Source: Chitinophagaceae bacterium (GTDB taxonomy: Bacteria; Bacteroidota; Bacteroidia; Chitinophagales; Chitinophagaceae). Taken from it: a DNA stretch of 49,984 nucleotides. The notes beneath the pieces were generated by a model. The model did not search any database. It was not told the DNA's origin and saw only the letters and a list, made by a program, of their open reading frames with translations. Where the stretch lies: the NCBI GenBank assembly GCA_947442625.1, contig CANEWJ010000002.1:1-49984 (forward strand). The letters run 5' to 3'. Of this stretch, positions 35,514 through 43,684 are shown in pieces. A program made the translations under genes and the position numbers. Position 1 is the first letter of the stretch; the number at the start of each line of letters is the position of its first letter.

Positions 35514-36761
35514 ATAAGAAAACTTTGTTTGACCATCCTTTTAGGATGCTTCAGTATCTCCCTTTTCTCCCAGTCCACCTTCCCCGTGAATGGTGTGGCA
35601 GACGAAAGGGAAACAACCTTTGCCTTTAAAAATGCAACAATTGTCAAGGATGCACAAAATACCCTGACCAATGCCACCATGATTGTCCGCAACGGAAAGA
35701 TCACCGCCATTGGAACCGCGGTAACCATTCCTGCTGATGCCATTGTTGTTGACTGCACCGTAAGGGCTACTGATGATGAAACCGAGATTGGTGAATACAA
35801 TCCATCCGTCCGTTCCATTGTAGCCTACAATACCGATTCAAAAGTGATCAATACCTTGAAGACGAATGGCATCACCCATGCCAACATCGTGCCGCAAGGG
35901 GGCACCATCAGTGGTTCATCTTCCGTTGTCCAGCTCGATGCCTGGAACTGGGAAGATGCAGCCTATGCAGCAGACAATAACATTCACATGAACATGCCTG
36001 CTCTCTACAACAGACCCAGCCGCTATGGTGGATTTGGCGGTGGACAAGGACCACAAGTGGATCCATTGAAAAGGGGAATTGAGCAGCTCGAGGAGATCAA
36101 GGATTTCTTCCGTGCAGCAAAGGCCTACAATGATCAGGCCGTCAAAACAGCTGCCAATATCAAATTTCAAGCAGTAGAAGGGCTTTTCAGCAAAAAGCAA
36201 AAACTCTTCATCCGCTGCAATGTGGTGCGGGAAATCCTTGCGGCCATTGACTTCAAGACTGAGTTTGGATTTGATATCGTACTGGTTGGTGCAACAGAAA
36301 GCCATCAGGTGGGAGACATCCTCAAGCGCAACAACATCCCTGTCATCCTCAGCCAGATGCATGCCCTTCCTACATTGGCCGATGATGGCGTTGATCTTCC
36401 TTACCAACATCCTGCCCTGCTTCAAAAAGCTGGTGTGCAGTTTGCGATTTGTGATGAAGACGGCCAACAAAGGGGTAAGAACCTTCCGTTTCAGGCAGGA
36501 ACCGCTGCCGCTTACGGATTGACCAAAGAAGAAGCGCTTACCTCCATCACCCTGAATGCAGCCAAAATTTTGGGCATTGCAGACCGCACAGGTTCTATTG
36601 AAACCGGCAAGGATGCAAATATTGTCATCAGCGAAGGGGACATCCTCGACATGCGCAGCAGCAATATTTCACTGGTGATGATTGGTGGCCGCATGGTCAG
36701 CCTTACCGACAAACACAAACAGTTGTATGAGCGGTATATGGTGAAGTATGGGTTGAAGTAG
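35514..36761 (+). CDS. Amidohydrolase family protein, probably chimeric and possibly a pseudogene
   Basis: A predicted exported protein of 415 residues. TTG 35529 gives MTILLGCF, a signal peptide without basic residues; ATA 35514 would give IRKLCLTILLGCFSISLFSQ, a perfect signal peptide if read as Met. The N-terminal 82 residues (TFPVNGVADERETTFAFKNA, then NGKITAIGT and IVVDC) match the start of the long, about 1000-residue Bacteroidota amidohydrolase. From TVRATDDETEIGEYNPSVRS onward the sequence matches the short, about 430-residue paralogue normally found next to it. The linking GKxxYPxFI segment is missing. The end has the usual AAKILGIADRTGSIETGKDAN. The stop codon lies in array R8. Confidence 0.75.
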   Translation: MRKLCLTILLGCFSISLFSQSTFPVNGVADERETTFAFKNATIVKDAQNTLTNATMIVRNGKITAIGTAVTIPADAIVVDCTVRATDDETEIGEYNPSVRSIVAYNTDSKVINTLKTNGITHANIVPQGGTISGSSSVVQLDAWNWEDAAYAADNNIHMNMPALYNRPSRYGGFGGGQGPQVDPLKRGIEQLEEIKDFFRAAKAYNDQAVKTAANIKFQAVEGLFSKKQKLFIRCNVVREILAAIDFKTEFGFDIVLVGATESHQVGDILKRNNIPVILSQMHALPTLADDGVDLPYQHPALLQKAGVQFAICDEDGQQRGKNLPFQAGTAAAYGLTKEEALTSITLNAAKILGIADRTGSIETGKDANIVISEGDILDMRSSNISLVMIGGRMVSLTDKHKQLYERYMVKYGLK

Positions 36762-36815
36762 GGTTTAGAGGTGTAGGGGTTTAGAGGTTTAGGGTGTAAA
36801 GGTGTAGGGGTTTAA
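36757..36815 (+). repeat. GTKTARRG octamer array R8 (G-rich on + strand)
   Basis: Units GTAGG, GTTTAGAG, GTGTAGGG, GTTTAGAG, GTTTAGG, GTGTAAAG, GTGTAGGG, GTTTAAG. It contains the amidohydrolase stop codon, is G-rich in the sense direction, and is followed by a terminator hairpin and the inverted partner R9. Confidence 0.85.
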
Positions 36816-36852
36816 GAAACTTTTTTATTCAACATGCACTGGGATCAAATAG

Positions 36853-36888
36853 TAAAAGGGCTCATGCAATACTGCTTGAGCCCTTTTA
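36853..36888. terminator. Bidirectional hairpin between amidohydrolase and haloperoxidase genes
   Basis: Perfect 12-base stem TAAAAGGGCTCA (36853-36864) / TGAGCCCTTTTA (36877-36888) with a 12-base loop that can pair further (GCA/TGC). A/T-rich on both sides. Bracketed by octamer arrays R8 and R9. Confidence 0.8.
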
Positions 36889-36910
36889 TCGTAAAAATTT
36901 ATCTTTTTTT

Positions 36911-36989
36911 CTTAAACCCCGAAACCTTTGACCCATTAAACCCTTCAACCTCTAAACCCCTACACCCCGATACCTATTTCCTAAACCCC
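36911..36989 (-). repeat. CYYTAMAC octamer array R9 (C-rich on + strand)
   Basis: Long degenerate array with units such as CTTAAACC, CCGAAACC, TTTGACCC, ATTAAACC, CTTCAACC, TCTAAACC, CCTACACC. It contains the stop codon of the haloperoxidase gene and extends into its last codons, where GGGTTTAGG on the coding strand encodes Gly-Phe-Arg. G-rich in that gene's sense direction. Inverted partner of R8. Confidence 0.8.
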
Positions 36990-38281
36990 TGCTTCATGGA
37001 TTGAACAACTTTCAATCCGATCGCTTCCCCTTGTTTGAGACCATTTTCAATCGAACCCTTGTAGTGTATGCCACCGTAAAAGCGGCTCATGGCAGCTTCA
37101 TTTGCAGCACTCCAAAAAGAAGTAAACGACCTGATTGGAAGACCATAAGGAACTTCTGTATCATCGCGGAACTTGAAATCAGGACCAAAAATTTGGGTCA
37201 GTACTACAGCAGATGCAGCGCTGATGACACTGTGCCCGCTGGTGTACTCGGGAAATGGAGGTGTTTGCAGCAGTGGGCGCCACCCTTGATCCAAATAAGC
37301 ATTGATATAGGTTTCAGGCCGAATGATATTGCTCCTGTATTTTTCATCCCAGCAACTGATGAATGCATCGTATAAAGCAATTGCAGTAAAGAAATATGCT
37401 TGCAACGATTTTTCAAGGGATGCATTGCTTTGCTGTGCGGCAATACCTGCAATGCTCATCCAATGACCACCAGGAGATAGTTTTTTTGTAGCAAAACTCA
37501 AATGCCCTTGAACGGTAAGATGAAAAGGATTACAATCCCAAAACAATGCAATGGCTGAATCTTCTTTGGGCATTGCTTTTGTATGACGAAACACTTGATC
37601 TGCTTGACGGTAAAATGGAGAACCGGCAGAATCACTGAATGGAATGGGCCGTTTGGGTTGGAATTTGGACAAGGTATCCAACACAACGGTCCTCATTTTC
37701 CCCCAATGCGGCTCAACGGGAGCAAAATATCCAGGAGGCGTGGGCGACCATGCAGACTTGTCTTTGATCAAGGAATAGCGCCTCATTTTTCTGGTGTCTG
37801 CATAGCGGTCTGTTTTGGACCACAATACAACTGCATTGGCTACCATTGTTGCCCATTCCATGGATGCAGCAAGCCGTGCAGGCTCAACGTCTTTGAATGC
37901 AGCAGAAATAGCAGATAGAGAGTCCAGCAACCTGGCCTCAGAAAATACCAACTTCGATGCAGTCAACATCATGGCATAGACGGCACTTGCTTCGGCATGA
38001 ACCCGTCCTTCAAATGCTACAGGACTGGGTTGAATAAAATCATTTCTCAGGGCATGAAAAGAATGCGATGTGCCAGAAACCACCAATGATTCATGCGCAG
38101 CCATACTTGCATACAAATAAATCCTGCTGGCAACTGGTGGCGAAAATATATCGTGAACAATAACATTGGTTATGGCTTGTTGGGCACGATGAACAAGCAA
38201 TGCACGCTTCTGTGCAACCAAGGTTATGTGTACAAAAAATAAAGAGAGAGAGAAAACAAATGTCTTTACTGTTATTTTCAT
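36974..38281 (-). CDS. Vanadium-dependent haloperoxidase / PAP2 superfamily protein, secreted
   Basis: A 435-residue exported protein (signal peptide about residues 1-23, ending LVAQ). The vanadate/phosphate site of the haloperoxidase-PAP2 superfamily is complete: Lys314 and Arg321 in the K-x6-RP motif, Ser348-Gly349-His350 in TSGH, and Arg400 with His406 in the R-x5-H motif. Whether it oxidises halides or removes phosphate cannot be decided from these residues. The size and the long helical N-terminal half favour the haloperoxidase type. Its ATG overlaps the TGA of the VCBS/UnbV gene (ATGA), so it is the last gene of that operon. The C-terminus (GFRK) is partly repeat-derived. Confidence 0.88.
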   Translation of the reverse strand: MKITVKTFVFSLSLFFVHITLVAQKRALLVHRAQQAITNVIVHDIFSPPVASRIYLYASMAAHESLVVSGTSHSFHALRNDFIQPSPVAFEGRVHAEASAVYAMMLTASKLVFSEARLLDSLSAISAAFKDVEPARLAASMEWATMVANAVVLWSKTDRYADTRKMRRYSLIKDKSAWSPTPPGYFAPVEPHWGKMRTVVLDTLSKFQPKRPIPFSDSAGSPFYRQADQVFRHTKAMPKEDSAIALFWDCNPFHLTVQGHLSFATKKLSPGGHWMSIAGIAAQQSNASLEKSLQAYFFTAIALYDAFISCWDEKYRSNIIRPETYINAYLDQGWRPLLQTPPFPEYTSGHSVISAASAVVLTQIFGPDFKFRDDTEVPYGLPIRSFTSFWSAANEAAMSRFYGGIHYKGSIENGLKQGEAIGLKVVQSMKQGFRK

Positions 38282-41200
38282 TCGCGTATTTTCAAAACCT
38301 GAACTTTACCATCATTTTTTGCAGAGATGATCAATCGCCCGTTGCCGGATGAACTGATTACTGCAGTTTGTCTGACATCTCCATCAATATATAAACCAGT
38401 TTCGATGTTCGATAAGGAAATCAATGTATTTGATTTGAATTGAATCAAACTCCCATACCCTGCATCATTCTGCCCCCATTGTGTTCTCCAGGGATAAAAA
38501 TTTCCGGTGAGAAGATAGGCAGTATCCATACCCCGCAAAGCCAGTCGATTGACTGAAAAAATACGGGACACCTGAACATCATTGGGCAAACGTTTCTTTG
38601 CATATTTTCCCGCACCATCACTGAGATAAACTACATGATGCAGCTCAGTCAGGTCAAGGGTTTTTGCTGTCTTCAGTTTCTGGGCCGGAACGATATCATT
38701 GACTCCTGCTGTGGCATACTGGTGATACTTGATAAACTTTTTCCTGAGCGGAACCACCTGGTCCAGCAACTCATCCCTCGAAGCGGCAGGATACATTTTC
38801 CCGTTGATATAATAACAAAACAATACTTCGGGAGACCCATTGTCATCAACATCTGTAACAACCAGGTTTATCGGAGTTTCCTTAGAAGCCTTGAACTGTA
38901 AGTTATTGCCCACATTGCCCGCAATGATGTCTGGATAGCCATCCTTATTGACATCATCAATAAACAAAGAAGACCAGAGACCCTTGTCATTGAATCCCAA
39001 GCTGTCCGTCATGTCGGTGAATCCAGATCCGGTATTGGCAAAGATTTTGATGGGCATCCACTCTCCCGCCAGTACAATATCCATTTTGCCATCAGCATTG
39101 AAATCCTGGAATACTGCAGCATGAATCATCCCAGGAAACAGGAGATCCTTAGACCATTCTGCGGTGATATCCGTGAACCTAAAAACACCTTTTTCGGAAT
39201 CATTGCGCAACAGAAAACTTCTTGCTTCCTCAGGGAATGCCCCTGGTTTATAGCCCCCACCAACAAAAAGATCCATGTCTCCATCTGCATCAATATCACC
39301 AAACGCCAAGGTGTTTTTAGTGCTCATCATGGTTTTGGGCAAAATGTCTGGGACCAGAGCAAAATTGCCGTTGCCATCACTGGTATATATCCTGTCGCGG
39401 TATTCCGGTGAACTGTCGTCGTACTCATTGCCCCCGGAAACGACATAAAGATCAGGATAACCGTCTTTATTGAGGTCTGTAAAAACCGCCTTTACATCTT
39501 CATGGTCCTTTTCTTTTTCCCAAGGCTGAACTGTTGCACGGATGAAACGTTCTCCTTCTATCTGAATGAACAAGACCGCAGATTGGCCAATTGCCCCTCC
39601 AAGAAAAACATCATCAAGCCCATCGCCATTGACATCTTGCGTTGCCAGTGCTGGCCCCATTTTAGAAAGCTGGTATGGTAAGAGTACTTCAGCCTTGAAG
39701 TCAACAAACTCATTCTCCCGGTGAACAAAATCCATGTTGCTGCTGGCAGTGATATCTTTAAAAAAAATGGGGGCAACTGTGGACGTTTTATGACTACCGG
39801 AAACTTTTTCCTGTGCAATGAAAATGCGGGTATTCACTGCAGGGCGGTGCACAACAGATGAAGTTCCGTCTGTCCATACCACTTTAACGGAGTCCACCAT
39901 GGCCGCAGGATCGAGGCCAAAATGCAAGAGACCTGATACAGCACTTTGGTAGCCCCTGGTGGTTGTCAGTTCGTGAAATTGAGTAGGATTTTTCTTGTCA
40001 TTGATGTATAAAAAAACTTTGGATCCGAGGGCATCTGTATTCCAATCCTTTCCTTCGAGTTTCACTTGCAGATAATGATGGGGCAAGGTTTGTCTTGCCT
40101 GGTTCTCAAAAAGCTGCACAGGTTCGTTGTTGTTTCCGATGACAAGGTCCATGTCTCCATCATTGTCAAAGTCAGCATATACCGCTGCATTTGAAACTGT
40201 TTTCATGTTAAACCCCCATTCTTCACTCACGTTTTTGAAGGTCAGGTCACCATTGTTTTTGAAAATATAGTTCTTCAGCTTATTGGATGGCATCTTGGTT
40301 ACCAAGTCATAGGTCTTGAAATTGAGGTTCCCTTTTGCAGCCTGCGCCAATTGCTCATCAGCAACAGTATACTTGAGAAAATCATTGTCTGTATAATCCC
40401 TCAGGTATCCATTGGTAACCATCAGGTCTTTCCATCCGTCTGCATCAAGATCCACAAACAAGGCAGACCAACTCCAGTCGGTATTGGAGATGCCTGAAAG
40501 CTGACCGATTTCACTGAATCTCATGTTTCCCTTTTCATCTATCCCCTGGTGAAGATGAAGCATGTTTCTCATCTGCTGGTGAAAATATCCGCTATCAAGC
40601 AATAAATGATAGGTGTCGTACTCATCGGGGCCTTTGAGGAGTTTTTGGCGATAATTATCTTCAGGCAGCATATCCAAAGTGAATACATCGGGCCATGTAT
40701 CGTTGTTGATATCTGCAATGTCTGAACCCATGGAAAACTTGCTTACATGGGAAAAAGAGGTTTGCAGGACTTGCTTGAAACGACCGTTCTTGGTATTGAT
40801 ATAGCAATAATCTTGTTCGGTATAGTCACTTGAAGTATAAATATCCGGCCAGCCATCTTTGTTCAGGTCTGCAATGGCAACTGAAAGACCAAAATTCAGG
40901 GCGTTGTTGATGATGCCTGCCTCCAGGGTTACATCAACAAATGTAAATTGGTTGTTGTTGCTCCTGTCGTTGCGAAAAAGCCTGTTTCCAAAACTCATGT
41001 TCGGAACAGCACGAATCTTTGAAGTATTGAGGTATGGATTGACCGTATGGTTCGAATGGTTCACCAAAAACATATCAAGATCCCCATCAAGATCATAATC
41101 AAAAAAAGCAGCATGGGTAGACAGTGTGCCTGGAGCATCGACGCCCAGTTCAACAGCCATCTCCTTGAAAACAGGCAAGCCATTGACAAGGCCCTGGTGT

Positions 41201-41643
41201 ATATAGAGCTCGTTGCTGCGTGCAAGACCCGCCACAGGGCCAGAATGGCAGATATAGATATCAGGCCAGGCATCCCCATTCACATCGGCAATCGTAACTC
41301 CTGTGCGCCATGCACCATTGCCTGCCAAATTCGAGTTGGCCGTTGCATCTTCAAACCGGAGCTTACCCCTGTTGATGAATAATTTGCTCGGCACCATGTT
41401 CCCGGAAACAAATACATCTTCCAGACCATCCCTGTTAAAATCAGCCACGCCAATTCCATGGCCATTGTACAAGTACTCATACTTGAATATGTGGATGGAA
41501 TCATTTTCAGTGATGGTGTTCACAAAGTCCAAACCGGATTGTTTGACAGGAACCTCTCGCAACAAAGGCGTTTGGGATTGCGCAAATGCAGATGAAGTGC
41601 ATAGCAACAAAACAATCAACACATGGAATGATAAACGCTTCAT
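38278..41643 (-). CDS. Large secreted FG-GAP/VCBS repeat protein with ASPIC/UnbV domain
   Basis: A 1121-residue exported protein (signal peptide ending SAFAQS) made of FG-GAP/VCBS-type beta-propeller repeats. Many D-x-[DN]-x-[DN]-G-x-x-D calcium-binding loops are visible, for example DFNRDGLED, DVNGDAWPD, DLDGDLD, DLNKDGWPD, DVNGDGLDD and DVNKDGYPD, in two sets separated at about residues 545-625 by an ASPIC/UnbV domain. Such proteins are found in pairs with SusC/SusD systems and haloperoxidase-like enzymes in Bacteroidota. A structural, binding or scaffold role outside the inner membrane is likely; no catalytic site is recognised. The in-frame TTG one codon upstream is rejected for ATG 41643. 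It follows the cytochrome/copper gene by 9 bases. Confidence 0.88.
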   Translation of the reverse strand: MKRLSFHVLIVLLLCTSSAFAQSQTPLLREVPVKQSGLDFVNTITENDSIHIFKYEYLYNGHGIGVADFNRDGLEDVFVSGNMVPSKLFINRGKLRFEDATANSNLAGNGAWRTGVTIADVNGDAWPDIYICHSGPVAGLARSNELYIHQGLVNGLPVFKEMAVELGVDAPGTLSTHAAFFDYDLDGDLDMFLVNHSNHTVNPYLNTSKIRAVPNMSFGNRLFRNDRSNNNQFTFVDVTLEAGIINNALNFGLSVAIADLNKDGWPDIYTSSDYTEQDYCYINTKNGRFKQVLQTSFSHVSKFSMGSDIADINNDTWPDVFTLDMLPEDNYRQKLLKGPDEYDTYHLLLDSGYFHQQMRNMLHLHQGIDEKGNMRFSEIGQLSGISNTDWSWSALFVDLDADGWKDLMVTNGYLRDYTDNDFLKYTVADEQLAQAAKGNLNFKTYDLVTKMPSNKLKNYIFKNNGDLTFKNVSEEWGFNMKTVSNAAVYADFDNDGDMDLVIGNNNEPVQLFENQARQTLPHHYLQVKLEGKDWNTDALGSKVFLYINDKKNPTQFHELTTTRGYQSAVSGLLHFGLDPAAMVDSVKVVWTDGTSSVVHRPAVNTRIFIAQEKVSGSHKTSTVAPIFFKDITASSNMDFVHRENEFVDFKAEVLLPYQLSKMGPALATQDVNGDGLDDVFLGGAIGQSAVLFIQIEGERFIRATVQPWEKEKDHEDVKAVFTDLNKDGYPDLYVVSGGNEYDDSSPEYRDRIYTSDGNGNFALVPDILPKTMMSTKNTLAFGDIDADGDMDLFVGGGYKPGAFPEEARSFLLRNDSEKGVFRFTDITAEWSKDLLFPGMIHAAVFQDFNADGKMDIVLAGEWMPIKIFANTGSGFTDMTDSLGFNDKGLWSSLFIDDVNKDGYPDIIAGNVGNNLQFKASKETPINLVVTDVDDNGSPEVLFCYYINGKMYPAASRDELLDQVVPLRKKFIKYHQYATAGVNDIVPAQKLKTAKTLDLTELHHVVYLSDGAGKYAKKRLPNDVQVSRIFSVNRLALRGMDTAYLLTGNFYPWRTQWGQNDAGYGSLIQFKSNTLISLSNIETGLYIDGDVRQTAVISSSGNGRLIISAKNDGKVQVLKIRE

Positions 41644-41652
41644 CAAACTTGG

Positions 41653-42990
41653 TTAAGGTAATCTTCCGGGCACAGATAAATCAGCCTGCTCATCCCCTGG
41701 GCGATAGGGCAAGAAAACCATGATCATGGTAAGCATTTCGCTGGTGGTTTCCATGTTCCCAGAGGAAAATATCATTTCTGGAGGTTTGAAAGGATTAAAG
41801 GGATTATTGGTCGTATTGTCATAGGTACCCTGAATGAACAATTTGCTTCCCTTGGGAATCCTCACCAATCGTTTGAAACGATAAATTTCCTGCCACCTGA
41901 AATCCCAGTTGGGAATATGGGCGAGTTTAATGGTATCCCCTTGAGGACTGATGGCATATGCCTTAAACTCCTTGCCGAGCAAATGCATATGGGGCCATAC
42001 ATAGAGTACTGAAAAATCCTCGCCTGGATTTGATACCGTTAAAGAAAAAGTCTGCACCCTGTTCGGCAACAACATGAGTGATGGAAGAATTTGTTTTTCC
42101 CCTATCCCACCAGAACCAAAACTGATTACCTTGACCTTGCGATCAATTTTTTCTTTGGTGAAAAACAGATTAATCCCCGCAATGCAATCCTCTTTTTTTG
42201 CCAATGGTGCAAAATGCATGGTCAGGATGATCACACCCCGCTTGGGCAAAACCCATCCCATTCCTTTGGGATAACTTTCAAACGTTGCACCAGGAATCCA
42301 TCCTCCATAATACTCGATGGTAGGTTTAAGAGGCTTCCATTGATCTGTCAATCGAGGATCATCCACAGAAAGATCAATCATTTCGGGACCGGTTGTCAAC
42401 GGGACATTATCAGGAACCTCATGGATACTATAGTTGACATGATGCATCACTTTTTTGTTGTTGGTATAAAATTCAATGGCTTCAACATTAAAGGCTTGAT
42501 CAAGGTCGAATGGAATTTTATACATCACAAAACGCTCAACATTATCATCTTTCAGTGCCAATGACTTTGCCATTTTCAGCGTAGTATCAGGATTCCTGTG
42601 ATAGGAAGTGACACCACGCATCTTGATCAGGTTGTTGATGTTCTTGATCTCTCCATTTCCCTTTGGAACATTGTTGTCAACCCATTGAATAATGGTTGAC
42701 TTTTCTGCAGCAGTCAAAGACCTGTCATTCCCATATTCAACAAAATCCGGATGAGCTTTCCAAGGCGGCATGTATCCTGAGGAAATGACTTTTTTTATAA
42801 AACTTGCCCGTTTGGAAACATCCTCATAGGTGATCAGCGAAAAGGGAGCAGCCTCATTGGGTCGATGGCATGGCGTACATTTTACATGCACAATGGGGGC
42901 AACATCCTGAATAAAATTCGGGATTTGCGCAGAAAGACCGCTGCAGAGCAAAGCGAAGAAGATGGAGAAAAAAGAAAGTTTATACATCAT
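41653..42990 (-). CDS. Cytochrome c domain fused to PHM-like type II copper monooxygenase
   Basis: A 445-residue exported protein (signal peptide about residues 1-21). A mono-heme cytochrome c domain comes first: heme motif CTPCH (Cys38, Cys41, His42) and probable axial Met74 in GYMPPW. The second part resembles the two-domain copper type II monooxygenase fold (peptidylglycine or dopamine hydroxylase). All six copper ligands have counterparts: His183-His184 and His259 for the electron-transfer copper, and His334-x-His336 plus Met419 for the catalytic copper. The fused heme would be a natural electron donor in place of ascorbate. The start overlaps the redoxin stop (TGATG), so the two are translationally coupled. 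Substrate unknown. Confidence 0.82.
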   Translation of the reverse strand: MMYKLSFFSIFFALLCSGLSAQIPNFIQDVAPIVHVKCTPCHRPNEAAPFSLITYEDVSKRASFIKKVISSGYMPPWKAHPDFVEYGNDRSLTAAEKSTIIQWVDNNVPKGNGEIKNINNLIKMRGVTSYHRNPDTTLKMAKSLALKDDNVERFVMYKIPFDLDQAFNVEAIEFYTNNKKVMHHVNYSIHEVPDNVPLTTGPEMIDLSVDDPRLTDQWKPLKPTIEYYGGWIPGATFESYPKGMGWVLPKRGVIILTMHFAPLAKKEDCIAGINLFFTKEKIDRKVKVISFGSGGIGEKQILPSLMLLPNRVQTFSLTVSNPGEDFSVLYVWPHMHLLGKEFKAYAISPQGDTIKLAHIPNWDFRWQEIYRFKRLVRIPKGSKLFIQGTYDNTTNNPFNPFKPPEMIFSSGNMETTSEMLTMIMVFLPYRPGDEQADLSVPGRLP

Positions 42991-43589
42991 CAATAGTCAT
43001 TTAAAATACACCCTTGGGCCTTAACATAAGGAATGCTTACAGCCAGCCCCAACAGGGATTGGTTGATGGCATCAAGTAAATAATGTTCATTGGGTTTCTG
43101 CCTTTTTTGTCCGATGCCTGCCAACCAGTTGTCTATTGCCCCATGATAAAGCAACCGGCCCTTGGCATCCAACAAGAAAACCTCAGGCGTCACTTCACCT
43201 TTCAATTTCCTTGAAAGCTGCATTTTTTTATCAACATACAAAGGAAACTGCAATTGATATGATGCTGCAAAATCAAGTATGGTTGAATCCTTGTAAGTCT
43301 TACCAGGCAGTATTCCCATGACTTGTACGCTATTGCCAAATTGTTGCTGAATGTCGTTCAATGTTTTGGTATAATTGATAGACATAGGGCAATCAGGTGA
43401 AAGCAATACCAATGCACACAATTTAGGAGGAGAAGCGTTTAGAAACGTTCTACCTGTTTTTGGAGAAAGCAGTCCTACTTGATACAGCGGAGAAGAACGA
43501 TTTTTGGTTTTCGATTGTGCGAAAATGCTGGAATGAAAGAAAAGCAAAGAAGCCAAGATCACCATAATATGACTGAATCCATTCTTCAT
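42990..43589 (-). CDS. Exported redoxin / thioredoxin-like protein
   Basis: A 199-residue protein with an N-terminal signal peptide (about residues 1-25, ending IFAQ) and an AhpC/TSA-like thioredoxin fold. The redox position is SPDCPMS with one cysteine (Cys67) rather than CxxC. Other cysteines are Cys58 and Cys195 (QGCIL), the latter conserved in redoxins that accompany PHM-like cytochromes. A longer frame starts at 43703 but would cross the terminator and promoter; ATG 43589 or 43565 is the start. It heads a four-gene operon with the cytochrome/copper, VCBS/UnbV and haloperoxidase genes. It probably handles thiols or copper for the copper enzyme; that is inference. Confidence 0.82.
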   Translation of the reverse strand: MKNGFSHIMVILASLLFFHSSIFAQSKTKNRSSPLYQVGLLSPKTGRTFLNASPPKLCALVLLSPDCPMSINYTKTLNDIQQQFGNSVQVMGILPGKTYKDSTILDFAASYQLQFPLYVDKKMQLSRKLKGEVTPEVFLLDAKGRLLYHGAIDNWLAGIGQKRQKPNEHYLLDAINQSLLGLAVSIPYVKAQGCILNDY

Positions 43590-43594
43590 ACCAG

Positions 43595-43628
43595 CAAAAT
43601 TAACGATTATGAGATGTATGCAGACCAA
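43595..43628 (-). promoter_or_regulatory. Predicted promoter of the redoxin/copper/haloperoxidase operon
   Basis: Read on the minus strand: TTG (43628-43626), a 23-base spacer, then a perfect TAATTTTG (43602-43595). The -7 box ends five bases before the ATG at 43589, so the message would be nearly leaderless, or translation begins at the next ATG (43565). It lies directly behind the SusD terminator, which makes the downstream unit independently transcribed. Confidence 0.6.
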
Positions 43629-43631
43629 AAA

Positions 43632-43661
43632 AATGCCAGTCAGTATGTACTGACTGGCATT
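43632..43661 (-). terminator. Rho-independent terminator after susD
   Basis: Perfect palindrome AATGCCAGTCAGTA (43632-43645) / TACTGACTGGCATT (43648-43661). On the minus strand it is followed by TTTTTTT. It lies 24 bases beyond the SusD stop codon. This is the strongest terminator of the window and separates the SusCD unit from the oxidative operon. Confidence 0.92.
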
Positions 43662-43684
43662 GATATCTGTCGATGCGAATAAGA

